Source: Pseudomonas fluorescens (lineage in GTDB: Bacteria > Pseudomonadota > Gammaproteobacteria > Pseudomonadales > Pseudomonadaceae). From it: a stretch of DNA of 64,000 bases. Positions 15,869 to 25,806 of this stretch are shown piece after piece; the stretch's first letter is position 1; the number at the start of each line of letters is the position of its first letter. The stretch lies in assembly GCF_900636825.1 (NCBI RefSeq), contig NZ_LR134318.1, forward strand, positions 4,584,001 through 4,648,000, given 5' to 3'. The position numbers and the translations under genes were made by a program. The notes under the pieces are model-generated. The model searched no databases, was not told where the DNA came from, and saw nothing but the letters and a program-made list of their open reading frames with translations.

Positions 15869-18721
15869 ATGACCGCCATCAATCTCGGCACTGCCAACGA
15901 ATTCATCGCCCGTCACATCGGCCCGCGCGCCGGTGACGAGCAAGCCATGCTCAACAGCCTCGGCTTCGATTCGCTCGAAGCCCTCAGCGCCAGCGTTATC
16001 CCGGAAAGTATCAAGGGCACCAGCGTGCTCGGCATGGACGACGGGTTGAGCGAAGCCGATGCCCTGGCGACGATCAAATCCATCGCCGGCAAAAATCAGC
16101 TGTTCAAAACCTACATCGGCCAGGGCTACTACAACTGCCATACGCCGTCGCCGATCCTGCGCAACTTGCTGGAAAACCCGGCCTGGTACACCGCGTACAC
16201 GCCGTACCAACCGGAAATTTCCCAGGGCCGTCTCGAAGCGCTGCTGAACTTCCAGACCATGATCAGCGACCTCACCGGCCTGCCGATTGCCAACGCTTCC
16301 TTGCTCGATGAAGCAACCGCCGCTGCCGAAGCCATGACCTTCTGCAAACGCCTGAGCAAGAACAAGGGCAGCCACCAGTTCTTCGCCTCGAGCCACAGCC
16401 ACCCGCAAACCCTCGACGTACTGCGCACCCGTGCCGAGCCGCTGGGCATTGAAGTGATCGTGGGCGATGAGCGCGAACTGACCGACGTGACGCCGTTCTT
16501 CGGCGCACTGCTGCAATACCCGGCGAGCAACGGTGATGTGTTCGACTACCGCGAGCTGACCGAGCGCTTCCACGCTGCCAACGCGTTGGTGGCCGTGGCC
16601 GCTGATCTGCTGGCCCTGACCGTGCTGACCGCCCCGGGCGAGTTCGGCGCTGACGTCGCCATCGGTTCTGCACAACGCTTCGGCGTGCCGCTGGGTTTCG
16701 GTGGCCCGCACGCTGCTTACTTCTCCACTAAAGATGCATTCAAGCGCGACATGCCCGGCCGTCTGGTCGGCGTCTCGGTTGACCGTTTCGGCAAGCCGGC
16801 ACTGCGTCTGGCGATGCAGACCCGCGAGCAACACATCCGCCGCGAGAAGGCCACATCCAACATCTGCACCGCGCAGGTGCTGCTGGCGAACATCGCCAGC
16901 ATGTACGCCGTCTACCACGGCCCGAAAGGCCTGACGCAGATCGCCAACCGCATCCATCACCTGACTGCAATCCTGGCCAAGGGCCTGACCGCGTTGGGTG
17001 CCAAGGTCGAACAAGCCAGCTTCTTCGACACCCTGACCGTGGCCACCGGCGCGCACACTGCCGCGCTGCACGACAAGGCGCACGCCGCGCAGATCAACCT
17101 GCGCGTGATCGACGCTGAACGCCTGGGCCTGTCGGTCGATGAAACCACCACCCAGGCCGACATCGAAACCTTGTGGAGCCTGTTCGCCGACGGCAAGAAC
17201 CTGCCGGATTTCGCCGGTTTAGCCGCCGCAGTACAAAGCACTATCCCAGCAGCACTGGTACGTCAGTCGCCGATCCTCAGCCACCCGGTGTTCAACCGCT
17301 ATCACTCGGAAACCGAGCTGATGCGCTACCTGCGCAAACTGGCGGACAAGGATCTGGCGCTGGACCGCACGATGATCCCGCTGGGCTCGTGCACCATGAA
17401 ACTCAACGCTGCCAGCGAAATGATCCCGGTGACCTGGGCTGAATTCGGCGCCCTGCACCCGTTCGCCCCGGCCGCGCAAAGCGCCGGTTACCAGCAACTG
17501 ACCGATGAGCTGGAAGCGATGCTGTGCGCCGCTACCGGTTATGACTCGATCTCGCTGCAACCGAACGCCGGTTCACAAGGTGAATACGCAGGCCTGTTGG
17601 CGATCCGCGCCTACCACCAGAGCCGTGGCGATGAGCGCCGCGACATCTGCCTGATCCCGTCGTCCGCCCACGGCACCAACCCGGCGACCGCACAAATGGC
17701 CGGCATGCGCGTGGTTGTCACCGCCTGCGATGCCCGTGGCAACGTCGACATCGAAGACCTGCGCGCCAAAGCCCTCGAGCACCGCGAACACCTCGCCGCG
17801 CTGATGATCACCTACCCGTCGACCCACGGCGTGTTCGAAGAAGGCATCCGCGAAATCTGCGCGATCATTCACGACAACGGCGGCCAGGTGTACATCGACG
17901 GCGCCAACATGAACGCGATGGTCGGCCTCTGTGCACCGGGCAAGTTCGGTGGCGACGTTTCGCACCTGAACCTGCACAAAACCTTCTGCATCCCGCACGG
18001 CGGCGGCGGCCCGGGCGTCGGCCCGATTGGGGTCAAATCGCACCTGACGCCGTTCTTGCCGGGCCACGGCCAGATGGAACGCAAGGAAGGCGCGGTCTGC
18101 GCGGCGCCGTTCGGCAGCGCGAGCATTCTGCCGATCACCTGGATGTACATCCGCATGATGGGCGGCGCCGGTTTGAAGCGCGCTTCGCAACTGGCGATTC
18201 TCAACGCCAACTACATTTCCCGTCGCCTTGAAGAGCACTATCCAGTGCTGTACACCGGCAGCAACGGCCTGGTGGCGCACGAATGCATCCTTGACCTGCG
18301 CCCGTTGAAAGACAGCAGCGGCATCAGCGTCGATGACGTCGCCAAGCGCCTGATCGACTTCGGCTTCCACGCCCCGACCATGTCGTTCCCGGTCGCCGGC
18401 ACCTTGATGATCGAGCCGACCGAAAGCGAATCCAAGGAAGAGCTGGACCGCTTCTGCGACGCGATGATCCGCATCCGCGAAGAAATCCGCGCGGTGGAAA
18501 ACGGCACGTTGGACAAGGAAGACAACCCGCTGAAAAACGCTCCGCACACCGCAGCGGAACTGGTTGGCGAGTGGACCCACCCATACAGCCGCGAGCAAGC
18601 CGTGTACCCGGTGGCTTCATTGATCGAAGGCAAATACTGGCCGCCGGTCGGGCGCGTCGACAACGTGTTCGGTGATCGCAACCTGGTCTGCGCCTGCCCA
18701 TCGATCGAAAGCTACGCTTAA
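15869..18721 (+). CDS. gcvP: Glycine dehydrogenase (decarboxylating), P protein
   Basis: A 950-residue pyridoxal-phosphate enzyme that decarboxylates glycine and passes the aminomethyl group to GcvH lipoate. It is the full-length fused form, with both homologous halves in one chain. The cofactor lysine is predicted at residue 704 in LNLHKTFCIPHGGGG. Other blocks: IGQGYYNCHTP near residue 94 and IPSSAHGTNPATAQMAGM near 593. It starts 11 bases after gcvH with GAGGAATTACGCC before the ATG, so the two are coupled. Confidence 0.97.
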   Translation: MTAINLGTANEFIARHIGPRAGDEQAMLNSLGFDSLEALSASVIPESIKGTSVLGMDDGLSEADALATIKSIAGKNQLFKTYIGQGYYNCHTPSPILRNLLENPAWYTAYTPYQPEISQGRLEALLNFQTMISDLTGLPIANASLLDEATAAAEAMTFCKRLSKNKGSHQFFASSHSHPQTLDVLRTRAEPLGIEVIVGDERELTDVTPFFGALLQYPASNGDVFDYRELTERFHAANALVAVAADLLALTVLTAPGEFGADVAIGSAQRFGVPLGFGGPHAAYFSTKDAFKRDMPGRLVGVSVDRFGKPALRLAMQTREQHIRREKATSNICTAQVLLANIASMYAVYHGPKGLTQIANRIHHLTAILAKGLTALGAKVEQASFFDTLTVATGAHTAALHDKAHAAQINLRVIDAERLGLSVDETTTQADIETLWSLFADGKNLPDFAGLAAAVQSTIPAALVRQSPILSHPVFNRYHSETELMRYLRKLADKDLALDRTMIPLGSCTMKLNAASEMIPVTWAEFGALHPFAPAAQSAGYQQLTDELEAMLCAATGYDSISLQPNAGSQGEYAGLLAIRAYHQSRGDERRDICLIPSSAHGTNPATAQMAGMRVVVTACDARGNVDIEDLRAKALEHREHLAALMITYPSTHGVFEEGIREICAIIHDNGGQVYIDGANMNAMVGLCAPGKFGGDVSHLNLHKTFCIPHGGGGPGVGPIGVKSHLTPFLPGHGQMERKEGAVCAAPFGSASILPITWMYIRMMGGAGLKRASQLAILNANYISRRLEEHYPVLYTGSNGLVAHECILDLRPLKDSSGISVDDVAKRLIDFGFHAPTMSFPVAGTLMIEPTESESKEELDRFCDAMIRIREEIRAVENGTLDKEDNPLKNAPHTAAELVGEWTHPYSREQAVYPVASLIEGKYWPPVGRVDNVFGDRNLVCACPSIESYA

Positions 18722-18725
18722 AAAA

Positions 18726-18875
18726 AGCAGCTGCAAGCTTTGAGCTACAAGCTGCAAGTCAGGGCAGATCGGGTTCTGACTTGCGGCTGTTGTTTTGCAG
18801 CAGCAATTGCAGTGTGAACACAAGCTGCAAGGAATACCCGATCCGCCTTTCACTTGCAGCTTGCAGCTAAAAGCT
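18726..18875. repeat. GCTGCAAG-type inverted repeats between gcvP and sdaA
   Basis: The space contains repeated AGCTGCAAG and CTTGCAGCT words in both orientations, for example GCAGCTGCAAGCTTTGAGCT near 18728 and CTTGCAGCTTGCAGCT near 18853. Together they can form a branched hairpin. In P. aeruginosa glyA2 occupies this position; here there is no coding remnant of it. Confidence 0.7.
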
Positions 18876-18900
18876 CCCAACTGCTCCGCAGGAGCCCCCC

Positions 18901-20277
<1,377 letters not shown>

Positions 20278-20300
20278 TTACGAACGCAGCCAAACGTACC

Positions 20301-20377
20301 TAGCCCCCTCTCCCTCCGGGAAAGCAACGTAACTAACTCCCTCTTCCTCCGGGAGAGGGCTGGGGTGAGGGGCTCTT
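20301..20377. repeat. Shortened CCCTCTCC/GGGTGAGGGG repeat
   Basis: A truncated relative of the composite repeats at 5791 and 13308: CCCCCTCTCCCTCCGGGAAAG, then CTCCGGGAGAGGGCTGGGGTG and AGGGGC (quoted in parts). It keeps the right-hand end but lacks the conserved interior. Lies between sdaA and gcvT. Confidence 0.75.
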
Positions 20378-20419
20378 GATCTTGCCCTTACCCCAAACCC
20401 AATTTTCAAGGAGCCACGC

Positions 20420-21544
20420 ATGTCCACCGAAACTCTGTCGAAAACCCCGTTGCACGCGCTGCACCTCGAACTCGGCGCGCGCATGGTGCCGTTCGCCGGC
20501 TACGACATGCCGGTGCAGTATCCGCTCGGCGTGATGAAAGAACACCAACACACCCGCGAGCAGGCCGGGCTGTTCGACGTCTCGCACATGGGCCAGATCC
20601 GTCTGACCGGCGCCAATGCAGCAAAAGCCCTCGAAACCCTGGTGCCGGTGGACATTATCGACCTGCCGGTGGGCATGCAGCGTTACGCGATGTTCACCAA
20701 CGAAAGCGGTTGCATTCTCGATGACCTGATGGTCGCCAACCTTGGCAATGACGAACTGTTCCTGGTGGTCAACGCCGCGTGCAAGGATCAGGATCTGGCG
20801 CATTTGCAACAACATATCGGCGACCAGTGCACCATAACGGCGCTGTTCGAGGAGCGCGCATTGCTCGCATTGCAAGGTCCGGCGGCGGTCACTGTACTCG
20901 CGCGCCTGGCACCCGACGTGGCGAAAATGACGTTCATGCAATTCAATCGCGTGTCGTTGTCGGGCGTGGACTGCTTTGTCAGCCGCTCGGGCTACACCGG
21001 GGAAGACGGTTTCGAAATCTCGGTGCCGGCCGCCGACGCGGAAAAAATCGCTCGTGCCCTCCTTGCCGAACCAGAAGTCCAGGCCATCGGCCTCGGTGCC
21101 CGCGACTCGCTGCGTCTGGAAGCCGGCCTGTGCCTGTACGGCCACGACATGAACACCGAGACCACGCCGATCGAAGCCAGCCTGCTCTGGGCGATCTCCA
21201 AGCCACGCCGCGCCGATGGCACGCGGGCCGGCGGTTTCCCGGGCGCGGAGCAGATCTTCGCGCAGCAGCAGAACGGCGTCGCGCGCAAACGCGTCGGCCT
21301 GCTGCCGCAAGAACGCACGCCGGTGCGCGAAGGCGCGGAGATCGTCAACGAGGCTGGCGAAATCATCGGCAGCGTATGCAGTGGCGGCTTTGGTCCAACC
21401 TTGGGCGGTCCGTTGGCGATGGCTTATCTGGACAGCGCCTACGTAGCCATCGACACCGCGGTTTGGGCAATCGTCCGTGGGAAAAAGGTGCAAATGCTTG
21501 TAAGCAAAATGCCATTTGTTCCACAACGCTACTATCGCGGTTGA
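20420..21544 (+). CDS. gcvT: Aminomethyltransferase, glycine cleavage T protein
   Basis: A 374-residue folate enzyme releasing ammonia from the aminomethyl-lipoyl H protein and making methylene-tetrahydrofolate. The N-terminal block VPFAGYDMPVQYP, the catalytic Asp101 in GCILDDLMV, and the C-terminal GGFGPTLGGPLAMAYL are all present. AAGGAG lies upstream of the ATG. It closes the gcvHP-sdaA-gcvT operon, so glycine cleavage (P, H, T) is complete here except for the shared L protein. Confidence 0.96.
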   Translation: MSTETLSKTPLHALHLELGARMVPFAGYDMPVQYPLGVMKEHQHTREQAGLFDVSHMGQIRLTGANAAKALETLVPVDIIDLPVGMQRYAMFTNESGCILDDLMVANLGNDELFLVVNAACKDQDLAHLQQHIGDQCTITALFEERALLALQGPAAVTVLARLAPDVAKMTFMQFNRVSLSGVDCFVSRSGYTGEDGFEISVPAADAEKIARALLAEPEVQAIGLGARDSLRLEAGLCLYGHDMNTETTPIEASLLWAISKPRRADGTRAGGFPGAEQIFAQQQNGVARKRVGLLPQERTPVREGAEIVNEAGEIIGSVCSGGFGPTLGGPLAMAYLDSAYVAIDTAVWAIVRGKKVQMLVSKMPFVPQRYYRG

Positions 21545-21561
21545 TTGACTGTTTCTATAAG

Positions 21562-21609
21562 TAACGCGATTGCGTTATGCGTGCACTAATGTGTAACGCA
21601 ATCGCCACA
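21562..21609 (+). promoter_or_regulatory. TAACGC dyads just after gcvT, including a GcsR-like 18-mer
   Basis: TAACGC-GATT-GCGTTA (21562-21577) is a perfect dyad, and GCGATTGCGTTA (21566-21577) also pairs with TAACGCAATCGC (21594-21605) to make an alternative hairpin. The second part, TGTAACG-CAAT-CGCCACA (21592-21609), differs by two fixed bases from the dyad box at 15293. It could be a terminator stem or a regulator site; no T-run follows, which argues against a simple terminator. Confidence 0.45.
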
Positions 21610-21948
21610 AAAAAGTGCATTTCTTAACACTCGTTTCGAATATGAACATCGCTTATAACCTTTGAAAAAATTAGCACCGGACAATCGTCTAAGGCTGCAC
21701 TAGCGAACTGACTAATTGCCATCAAGGGCAATAAATCCGGGGCCTTCACGGGGCTTGTTTTTTCTCCCGTAGTTGGCGTAGAGTTTGTCTACTGTGTTTG
21801 CATGGGTCAGCTTTGAATCGTGACCTGGGCAGTAGCCTACAAGTTAGCTACATCCCGTTCGACGTCTTCTTACTCTCCTGCAACCAGCCCCAGTACTCTT
21901 TCACGAGAAAGAGGCTGTCATCAATTATTGCGTCAAAGGAAATAAGAA
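21610..21948 (+). other. Gene-free leader region upstream of the cold-shock gene
   Basis: No coding frame is convincing. A small hairpin ATTGCCATCAAGGGCAAT occurs near 21716, followed by CGGGGCTTGTTTTTTCT near 21749, which resembles a terminator tail. The length and structure fit the long regulated 5' leader common in cold-shock genes. No clear sigma-70 promoter could be assigned. Confidence 0.4.
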
Positions 21949-22161
21949 ATGTCCCAACGTCAGAGCGGTACCGTCAAGTGGTTTAACGACGAGAAAGGTT
22001 TTGGTTTTATCACTCCAGAAAGCGGTCCGGATCTGTTCGTGCATTTCCGCGCTATTCAGGGCAACGGCTTCAAAAGCCTGAAAGAAGGCCAGAAAGTGAC
22101 TTTCGTCGCTGTGCAAGGCCAGAAAGGCATGCAGGCTGACGAAGTACAAGCAGAAGCCTGA
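21949..22161 (+). CDS. Cold-shock protein, CspA family
   Basis: A 70-residue single cold-shock domain that binds single-stranded RNA and DNA. RNP1 is KGFGFI and RNP2 is LFVHF, with the aromatic KWFN at residues 10-13. AAAGGA lies nine bases upstream of the ATG. It has a long upstream leader and a strong terminator, so it is a single-gene unit. Whether it is cold-induced or constitutive cannot be told from sequence. Confidence 0.96.
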   Translation: MSQRQSGTVKWFNDEKGFGFITPESGPDLFVHFRAIQGNGFKSLKEGQKVTFVAVQGQKGMQADEVQAEA

Positions 22162-22172
22162 TCCGTTTTACG

Positions 22173-22207
22173 AAAAAGCCCCTGATATTGATATCAGGGG
22201 CTTTTTT
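22173..22207 (+). terminator. Rho-independent terminator of the cold-shock gene
   Basis: AAAAAGCCCCTGATA and TATCAGGGGCTTTTTT form a perfect stem with a T-run, beginning 12 bases after the stop. Confidence 0.95.
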
Positions 22208-22257
22208 GTGCGCGCGAATCCGTAAAATGGCGCTTCATTTAGCGCCCAGAGGCGGCC

Positions 22258-22746
22258 ATGTCGAAAAACCTGCTTACGCCCCAAGGTGATTTTCCCGCCG
22301 TCGGCCTCGGTCGTCGCCTGGCAGCGATGTTCTACGACTTCCTGCTGTGCACTGCCCTGCTGATCGTTACCGGGTTCGTCTACAAGCTGATCCAGGCAGC
22401 GATCATTGGCGAAGAACGTCTGCGGGTCATGACCGATGCCGGGCAGCTCGATGGCGACCCGCTGTACTCGACAGTCCTGCTGCTGGTGCTGTTTGGCTTC
22501 TTCGCCAAATTCTGGACCCACGGCGGGCAGACGCTGGGCATGCAGGTGTGGGGCATACGTGTGCAGAACGCCGATGGCACGGCGATCAGCCTGTGGCAAT
22601 CGCTGCTACGTTTTATGGTCTCGATTGCGTCGTGGCTGTGCGTAGGGCTGGGCTTTCTCTGGTCACTGTATGACAAGCAGAAGCGCACGTGGCATGACAT
22701 CTATTCGGATACGCGTGTCGTACGGATTCCGAAGAAGCAAAAGTAA
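22258..22746 (+). CDS. RDD family inner-membrane protein
   Basis: A 162-residue protein with three to four hydrophobic segments. The family signature is visible at the start (GLGRRLAAMFYDFLL, with R and D of the RDD pattern) and at the end in SLYDKQKRTWHDIYSDTRVV. Function of the family is not settled; some members affect ion exchange. AGAGG precedes the ATG. It stands alone between the cold-shock terminator and a REP element. Confidence 0.88.
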   Translation: MSKNLLTPQGDFPAVGLGRRLAAMFYDFLLCTALLIVTGFVYKLIQAAIIGEERLRVMTDAGQLDGDPLYSTVLLLVLFGFFAKFWTHGGQTLGMQVWGIRVQNADGTAISLWQSLLRFMVSIASWLCVGLGFLWSLYDKQKRTWHDIYSDTRVVRIPKKQK

Positions 22747-22762
22747 ACGCCCATAAAAAAAG

Positions 22763-22825
22763 ACCGCAGCCTTCGGCAGCTCCTACAGGGATCAGTGTAG
22801 GAGCTGCCGAAGGCTGCGATCTTTT
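22763..22825. repeat. REP doublet in reverse orientation, convergent gene ends
   Basis: CGCAGCCTTCGGCAGCTCCT (from 22765) faces its complement (22796-22818) across an eight-base loop. The arms are in the opposite order from the elements at 1184 and 15069. It lies between the convergent stops of the RDD gene and nadA and could end transcription both ways. Confidence 0.88.
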
Positions 22826-22830
22826 GCTTT

Positions 22831-23889
22831 TTAAGCGTTACCGGCCAGCTTCATCCGCGCTGCCTGAGTGAAGTCGAGCATGCGTTTCAAAGGCCGGATC
22901 GCCTGCGGAATCAACGCCGGATCGACAAAGATCTCGTTCGTGCCTTCCTTCAAGCTCTTGAGCGTGCGCTCAAGGGTGTTCATCGCCATCCAAGGGCAAT
23001 GCGCGCAACTGCGGCACGCGGCGCCGTTACCGGCGGTTGGGGCCTCGATGAAAACCTTGTCCGGGCACAACTGCTGCATTTTATAGAAAATGCCACGGTC
23101 GGTCGCAACGATCAGCGTCTTGTTCGGCAGTGATTGCGCTGCGGCGATCAGTTGACTGGTGGAACCGACGGCATCCGCCAGTTCGATCACCGAAGTCGGC
23201 GACTCCGGATGCACCAGAATCGCTGCATCCGGATACAGCGCTTTCATGTCTTCGAGCTGCTTGGACTTGAATTCCTCGTGGACAATACAGGCACCGTCCC
23301 ACAGCAGCATGTCAGCGCCGGTCTTGCGCTGAATGTACGTCCCCAGATGCTTGTCAGGGCCCCAGATGATGGTCTCGCCGTTATCCATCAGGCTTTCAAC
23401 GATCTCCAGCGCACAGCTGGATGTCACCACCCAGTCGGCGCGTGCCTTAACGGCGGCCGAGGTGTTGGCGTAAACCACCACAGTGCGTTCCGGGTGCTGA
23501 TCGCAGAACGCCGAGAACTCGTCGACCGGGCAACCCAGGTCCAGCGAACACGTCGCCTCGAGGGTCGGCATCAACACGCGTTTTTCCGGATTGAGAATCT
23601 TCGCCGTCTCGCCCATGAACTTCACGCCGGCGACCACCACGGTCTTGGCCGGATGGGCGTTGCCGAAGCGCGCCATTTCGAGGGAGTCGGAGACACAACC
23701 GCCGGTTTCTTCAGCGAGGGCCTGAATTACCGGGTCGCAATAAAAGTGGGCCACCAGCACCGCGTCCTGAGCCTTGAGCTCGGCGGCGATGGCAGAACGG
23801 TAATAAGCCTCTTCCTCAGCCGTCAGCGGTTTTGGCTGTTTGGCGTCGAGGTGGGCTTGAACCAGAAGGCGTTCGGAAATCTGCGTCAT
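22831..23889 (-). CDS. nadA: Quinolinate synthase A
   Basis: A 352-residue [4Fe-4S] enzyme that condenses iminoaspartate with dihydroxyacetone phosphate to quinolinate in NAD synthesis. Three cluster cysteines are expected, with candidates in EATCSLDLGCP, TSSCALEIVE and CRSCAHCPW. VAHFYCDPVIQ near residue 50 and HPESP are further family blocks. I chose the ATG at 23889, giving MTQISERLLVQ and the P. aeruginosa length; the frame stays open upstream without family similarity. Single-gene unit. Confidence 0.96.
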   Translation of the reverse strand: MTQISERLLVQAHLDAKQPKPLTAEEEAYYRSAIAAELKAQDAVLVAHFYCDPVIQALAEETGGCVSDSLEMARFGNAHPAKTVVVAGVKFMGETAKILNPEKRVLMPTLEATCSLDLGCPVDEFSAFCDQHPERTVVVYANTSAAVKARADWVVTSSCALEIVESLMDNGETIIWGPDKHLGTYIQRKTGADMLLWDGACIVHEEFKSKQLEDMKALYPDAAILVHPESPTSVIELADAVGSTSQLIAAAQSLPNKTLIVATDRGIFYKMQQLCPDKVFIEAPTAGNGAACRSCAHCPWMAMNTLERTLKSLKEGTNEIFVDPALIPQAIRPLKRMLDFTQAARMKLAGNA

Positions 23890-24099
23890 GTTCGCAAGAC
23901 CTGCAGGCGCGTTCGCGCGAAAGTCGAGTATACACCCGGCTCCGGACCGCTTGAGGGTACCGCCGGGAGAGTGAGTATTATCAGGCACGGACAGCGTTGA
24001 AGCTGCGCAAGGCTACAGAATATCCCGTTGATACAAAAGATGATTCTGACCTGCGTCAGCGCTGCTGCGACTGAAACGACGCAGTCCCGAATCGCGGGC

Positions 24100-24147
24100 A
24101 AAAAAAAACCCGGAAATCCTCACTTTCGTGGGCCTTCCGGATTTTCT
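24100..24147 (-). terminator. Terminator downstream of tRNA-Lys
   Basis: Read on the minus strand, AATCCGGAA and TTTCCGG form the stem, followed by a run of eight or more T. It starts about 14 bases after the tRNA 3' end. Confidence 0.8.
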
Positions 24148-24160
24148 AAACCGCCAAATA

Positions 24161-24236
24161 TGGTGGGTCGTGTGGGATTCGAACCTACGACCAATTGGTT
24201 AAAAGCCAACTGCTCTACCAACTGAGCTAACGACCC
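24161..24236 (-). tRNA. tRNA-Lys (anticodon TTT)
   Basis: On the minus strand the 76-base gene starts GGGTCGTTAGCTCAG and ends in an encoded CCA. The acceptor stem GGGTCGT pairs with ACGACCC, the anticodon loop is CTTTTAA, and the T-arm has GGTTCGAATCC. All four arms can be drawn. It follows queC on the same strand and has its own promoter. Confidence 0.98.
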
Positions 24237-24253
24237 GCTGTGTGGTGGCGCGT

Positions 24254-24281
24254 ATAATACTGATTTCTAAGGACTATTCAA
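24254..24281 (-). promoter_or_regulatory. Sigma-70 promoter of tRNA-Lys
   Basis: On the minus strand TTGAAT (-35) and TATTAT (-10) are 16 bases apart, with the -10 ending 18 bases before the tRNA 5' end. The GC-rich bases after the -10 resemble a stringent discriminator. Confidence 0.7.
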
Positions 24282-24298
24282 CACCTTTTTGAAAAAAA

Positions 24299-24991
24299 TC
24301 AAAAATAAGGTGTTGGATCGTCCACACCAGCGGCCGCAAAGCCTTCTGCGCGCAGACGGCAGCTGTCGCATTTACCGCACGCACGGCCATCATCGTCGGC
24401 CTGATAGCAGGAAACAGTCAGACCATAATCGACACCGAGCTTCACGCCCGCCTGCACGATCTGCGCCTTGCTCAGATTCTGCAGCGGCGCCTGAATACGG
24501 AAGCCATTGCCTTCGACACCGGCCTTGGTTGCCAGATTGGCCATGCGTTCGAATGACTCGATGAACTCGGGACGGCAGTCTGGGTAGCCGGAATAATCCA
24601 CCGCGTTCACGCCAATAAAGATATCGCGCGCCCCAAGGACTTCTGCCCAACCCAGCGCCAGGGACAGGAACACGGTATTGCGCGCCGGCACGTAAGTGAC
24701 GGGAATGCCTTCGCCCAAAGTTTCCGGAATGTCGATGCTGGTGTCGGTCAGCGCCGAACCGCCCATGCCGTTCAGGTTCAGCCCAATGACCTTGTGCTCA
24801 ACCACACCCAGATCGCGAGCAACGCGGGCGGCGGCATGCAGTTCGGCATGGGAACGCTGGCCGTAATCGAAACTCATGGTGTAGCAGGCGTAGCCTTCGG
24901 CGCGGGCCATGGCTACAACCGTGGCCGAGTCGAGGCCGCCGGACAGCAGGATGACTGCACGTTTTTCGGTAGTGTTCAGTTGTTCGGTCAT
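24299..24991 (-). CDS. queC: 7-cyano-7-deazaguanine synthase
   Basis: A 230-residue ATP-dependent amidoligase/nitrile synthase converting 7-carboxy-7-deazaguanine to preQ0 for queuosine in tRNA. The PP-loop SGGLDSATVV is near residue 17, and the C-terminal zinc site is CYQADDDGRACGKCDSC, with four cysteines. I chose the ATG at 24991, one base after the queE stop; the frame continues upstream inside queE but without family similarity. The operon with queE makes a pathway pair. Confidence 0.96.
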   Translation of the reverse strand: MTEQLNTTEKRAVILLSGGLDSATVVAMARAEGYACYTMSFDYGQRSHAELHAAARVARDLGVVEHKVIGLNLNGMGGSALTDTSIDIPETLGEGIPVTYVPARNTVFLSLALGWAEVLGARDIFIGVNAVDYSGYPDCRPEFIESFERMANLATKAGVEGNGFRIQAPLQNLSKAQIVQAGVKLGVDYGLTVSCYQADDDGRACGKCDSCRLRAEGFAAAGVDDPTPYF

Positions 24992-24992
24992 A

Positions 24993-25640
24993 TCAGCGCC
25001 CCGGCTCGTCATTCCATAGATATTTATGCAGCTGCAATTGCAGTCGCACTGGCAGGTTATCCGCCACCACCCAGTCCGCCAGATCCCGAGCATCGAGGTC
25101 ATGGTGACTTGGGGAGAAAAGCACCTCGCCAGCGCGCCGGTCGAGACCGTACTGGATCAGCTTCGACACCGCCCAGTCATAGTCTTCACGCGAGCAGATG
25201 ACAAACTTCACCTGATCGTTGCGGGTCAGCAGCTCAATGTTCTCGTAACGGTTGCGGTGCGCTTCTTTCGAGCCCGGCGTTTTCAGGTCGACAACCCGAC
25301 TCACACGCGGATCGACAGCGGAAACGTCGAGGGCGCCGCTGGTTTCCAGCGAAACCTCATAACCGGCGTCACATAACCGTTCAAGCAAAGGAATGGCGTT
25401 TGGCTGTGCCAGCGGCTCGCCGCCCGTCACACAAACATAGCGCGGACGAAATCCGGCTACTTGCTCAAGGATGTCGTCAAGGGTGCGGACGGTGCCGCCA
25501 CTGAACGCATAAGCGCTGTCGCAGTATTGGCAACGCAATGGGCAACCGGTCAGGCGCACGAAAACCGTGGGCAGCCCGGCGGTCCGCGTTTCCCCCTGCA
25601 ACGAGTAGAAAACTTCGGTGATTCTCAATGTGTCTTGCAT
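24993..25640 (-). CDS. queE: 7-carboxy-7-deazaguanine synthase
   Basis: A 215-residue radical-SAM enzyme that forms 7-carboxy-7-deazaguanine, the step before QueC. The cluster motif CPLRCQYCDSAY is near residue 33, with the three cysteines spaced CX4CX2C rather than the canonical CX3CX2C if the first Cys is counted from TGCPLRCQYC (CPLRC is X3), so the normal CX3CX2C pattern holds. VTGGEPL is the SAM-binding strand. The ATG at 25640 (MQDTLRITEVFYSLQGE) fits the known homologues; an in-frame ATG exists three codons earlier. Overlaps nothing and lies one base from queC. Confidence 0.95.
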   Translation of the reverse strand: MQDTLRITEVFYSLQGETRTAGLPTVFVRLTGCPLRCQYCDSAYAFSGGTVRTLDDILEQVAGFRPRYVCVTGGEPLAQPNAIPLLERLCDAGYEVSLETSGALDVSAVDPRVSRVVDLKTPGSKEAHRNRYENIELLTRNDQVKFVICSREDYDWAVSKLIQYGLDRRAGEVLFSPSHHDLDARDLADWVVADNLPVRLQLQLHKYLWNDEPGR

Positions 25641-25757
25641 AGTCGCCACGGGCGTAACAGCTAAACAGGCTGTCCGCCTCCGTCAGGCACTTCAGGCAAT
25701 CCCGCCAACGCGTGAACCGCAAGAAGCGTGTTTCAGAAAAAGGGCGTGAATTCTAAC

Positions 25758-25786
25758 GAAAAAACCCGCGACAAGCGCGGGTTTCT
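25758..25786 (-). terminator. Terminator of the tol-pal-cpoB operon
   Basis: On the minus strand AAACCCGCGCTTGTCGCGGG is followed by a T-run, about 20 bases after the cpoB stop. Confidence 0.88.
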
Positions 25787-25806
25787 TCCAAACGGGTCAA
25801 GCCAGG

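Noticed and set aside
18722..18900. Remnant of glyA between gcvP and sdaA
   Set aside because: Translation of the stretch in all frames gives no serine hydroxymethyltransferase-like segment; it is repetitive DNA.
24161..24236. tRNA-Lys as an integration site for a genomic island
   Set aside because: No integrase, no repeat of the tRNA 3' end, and typical core genes (nadA, queC) lie on both sides.
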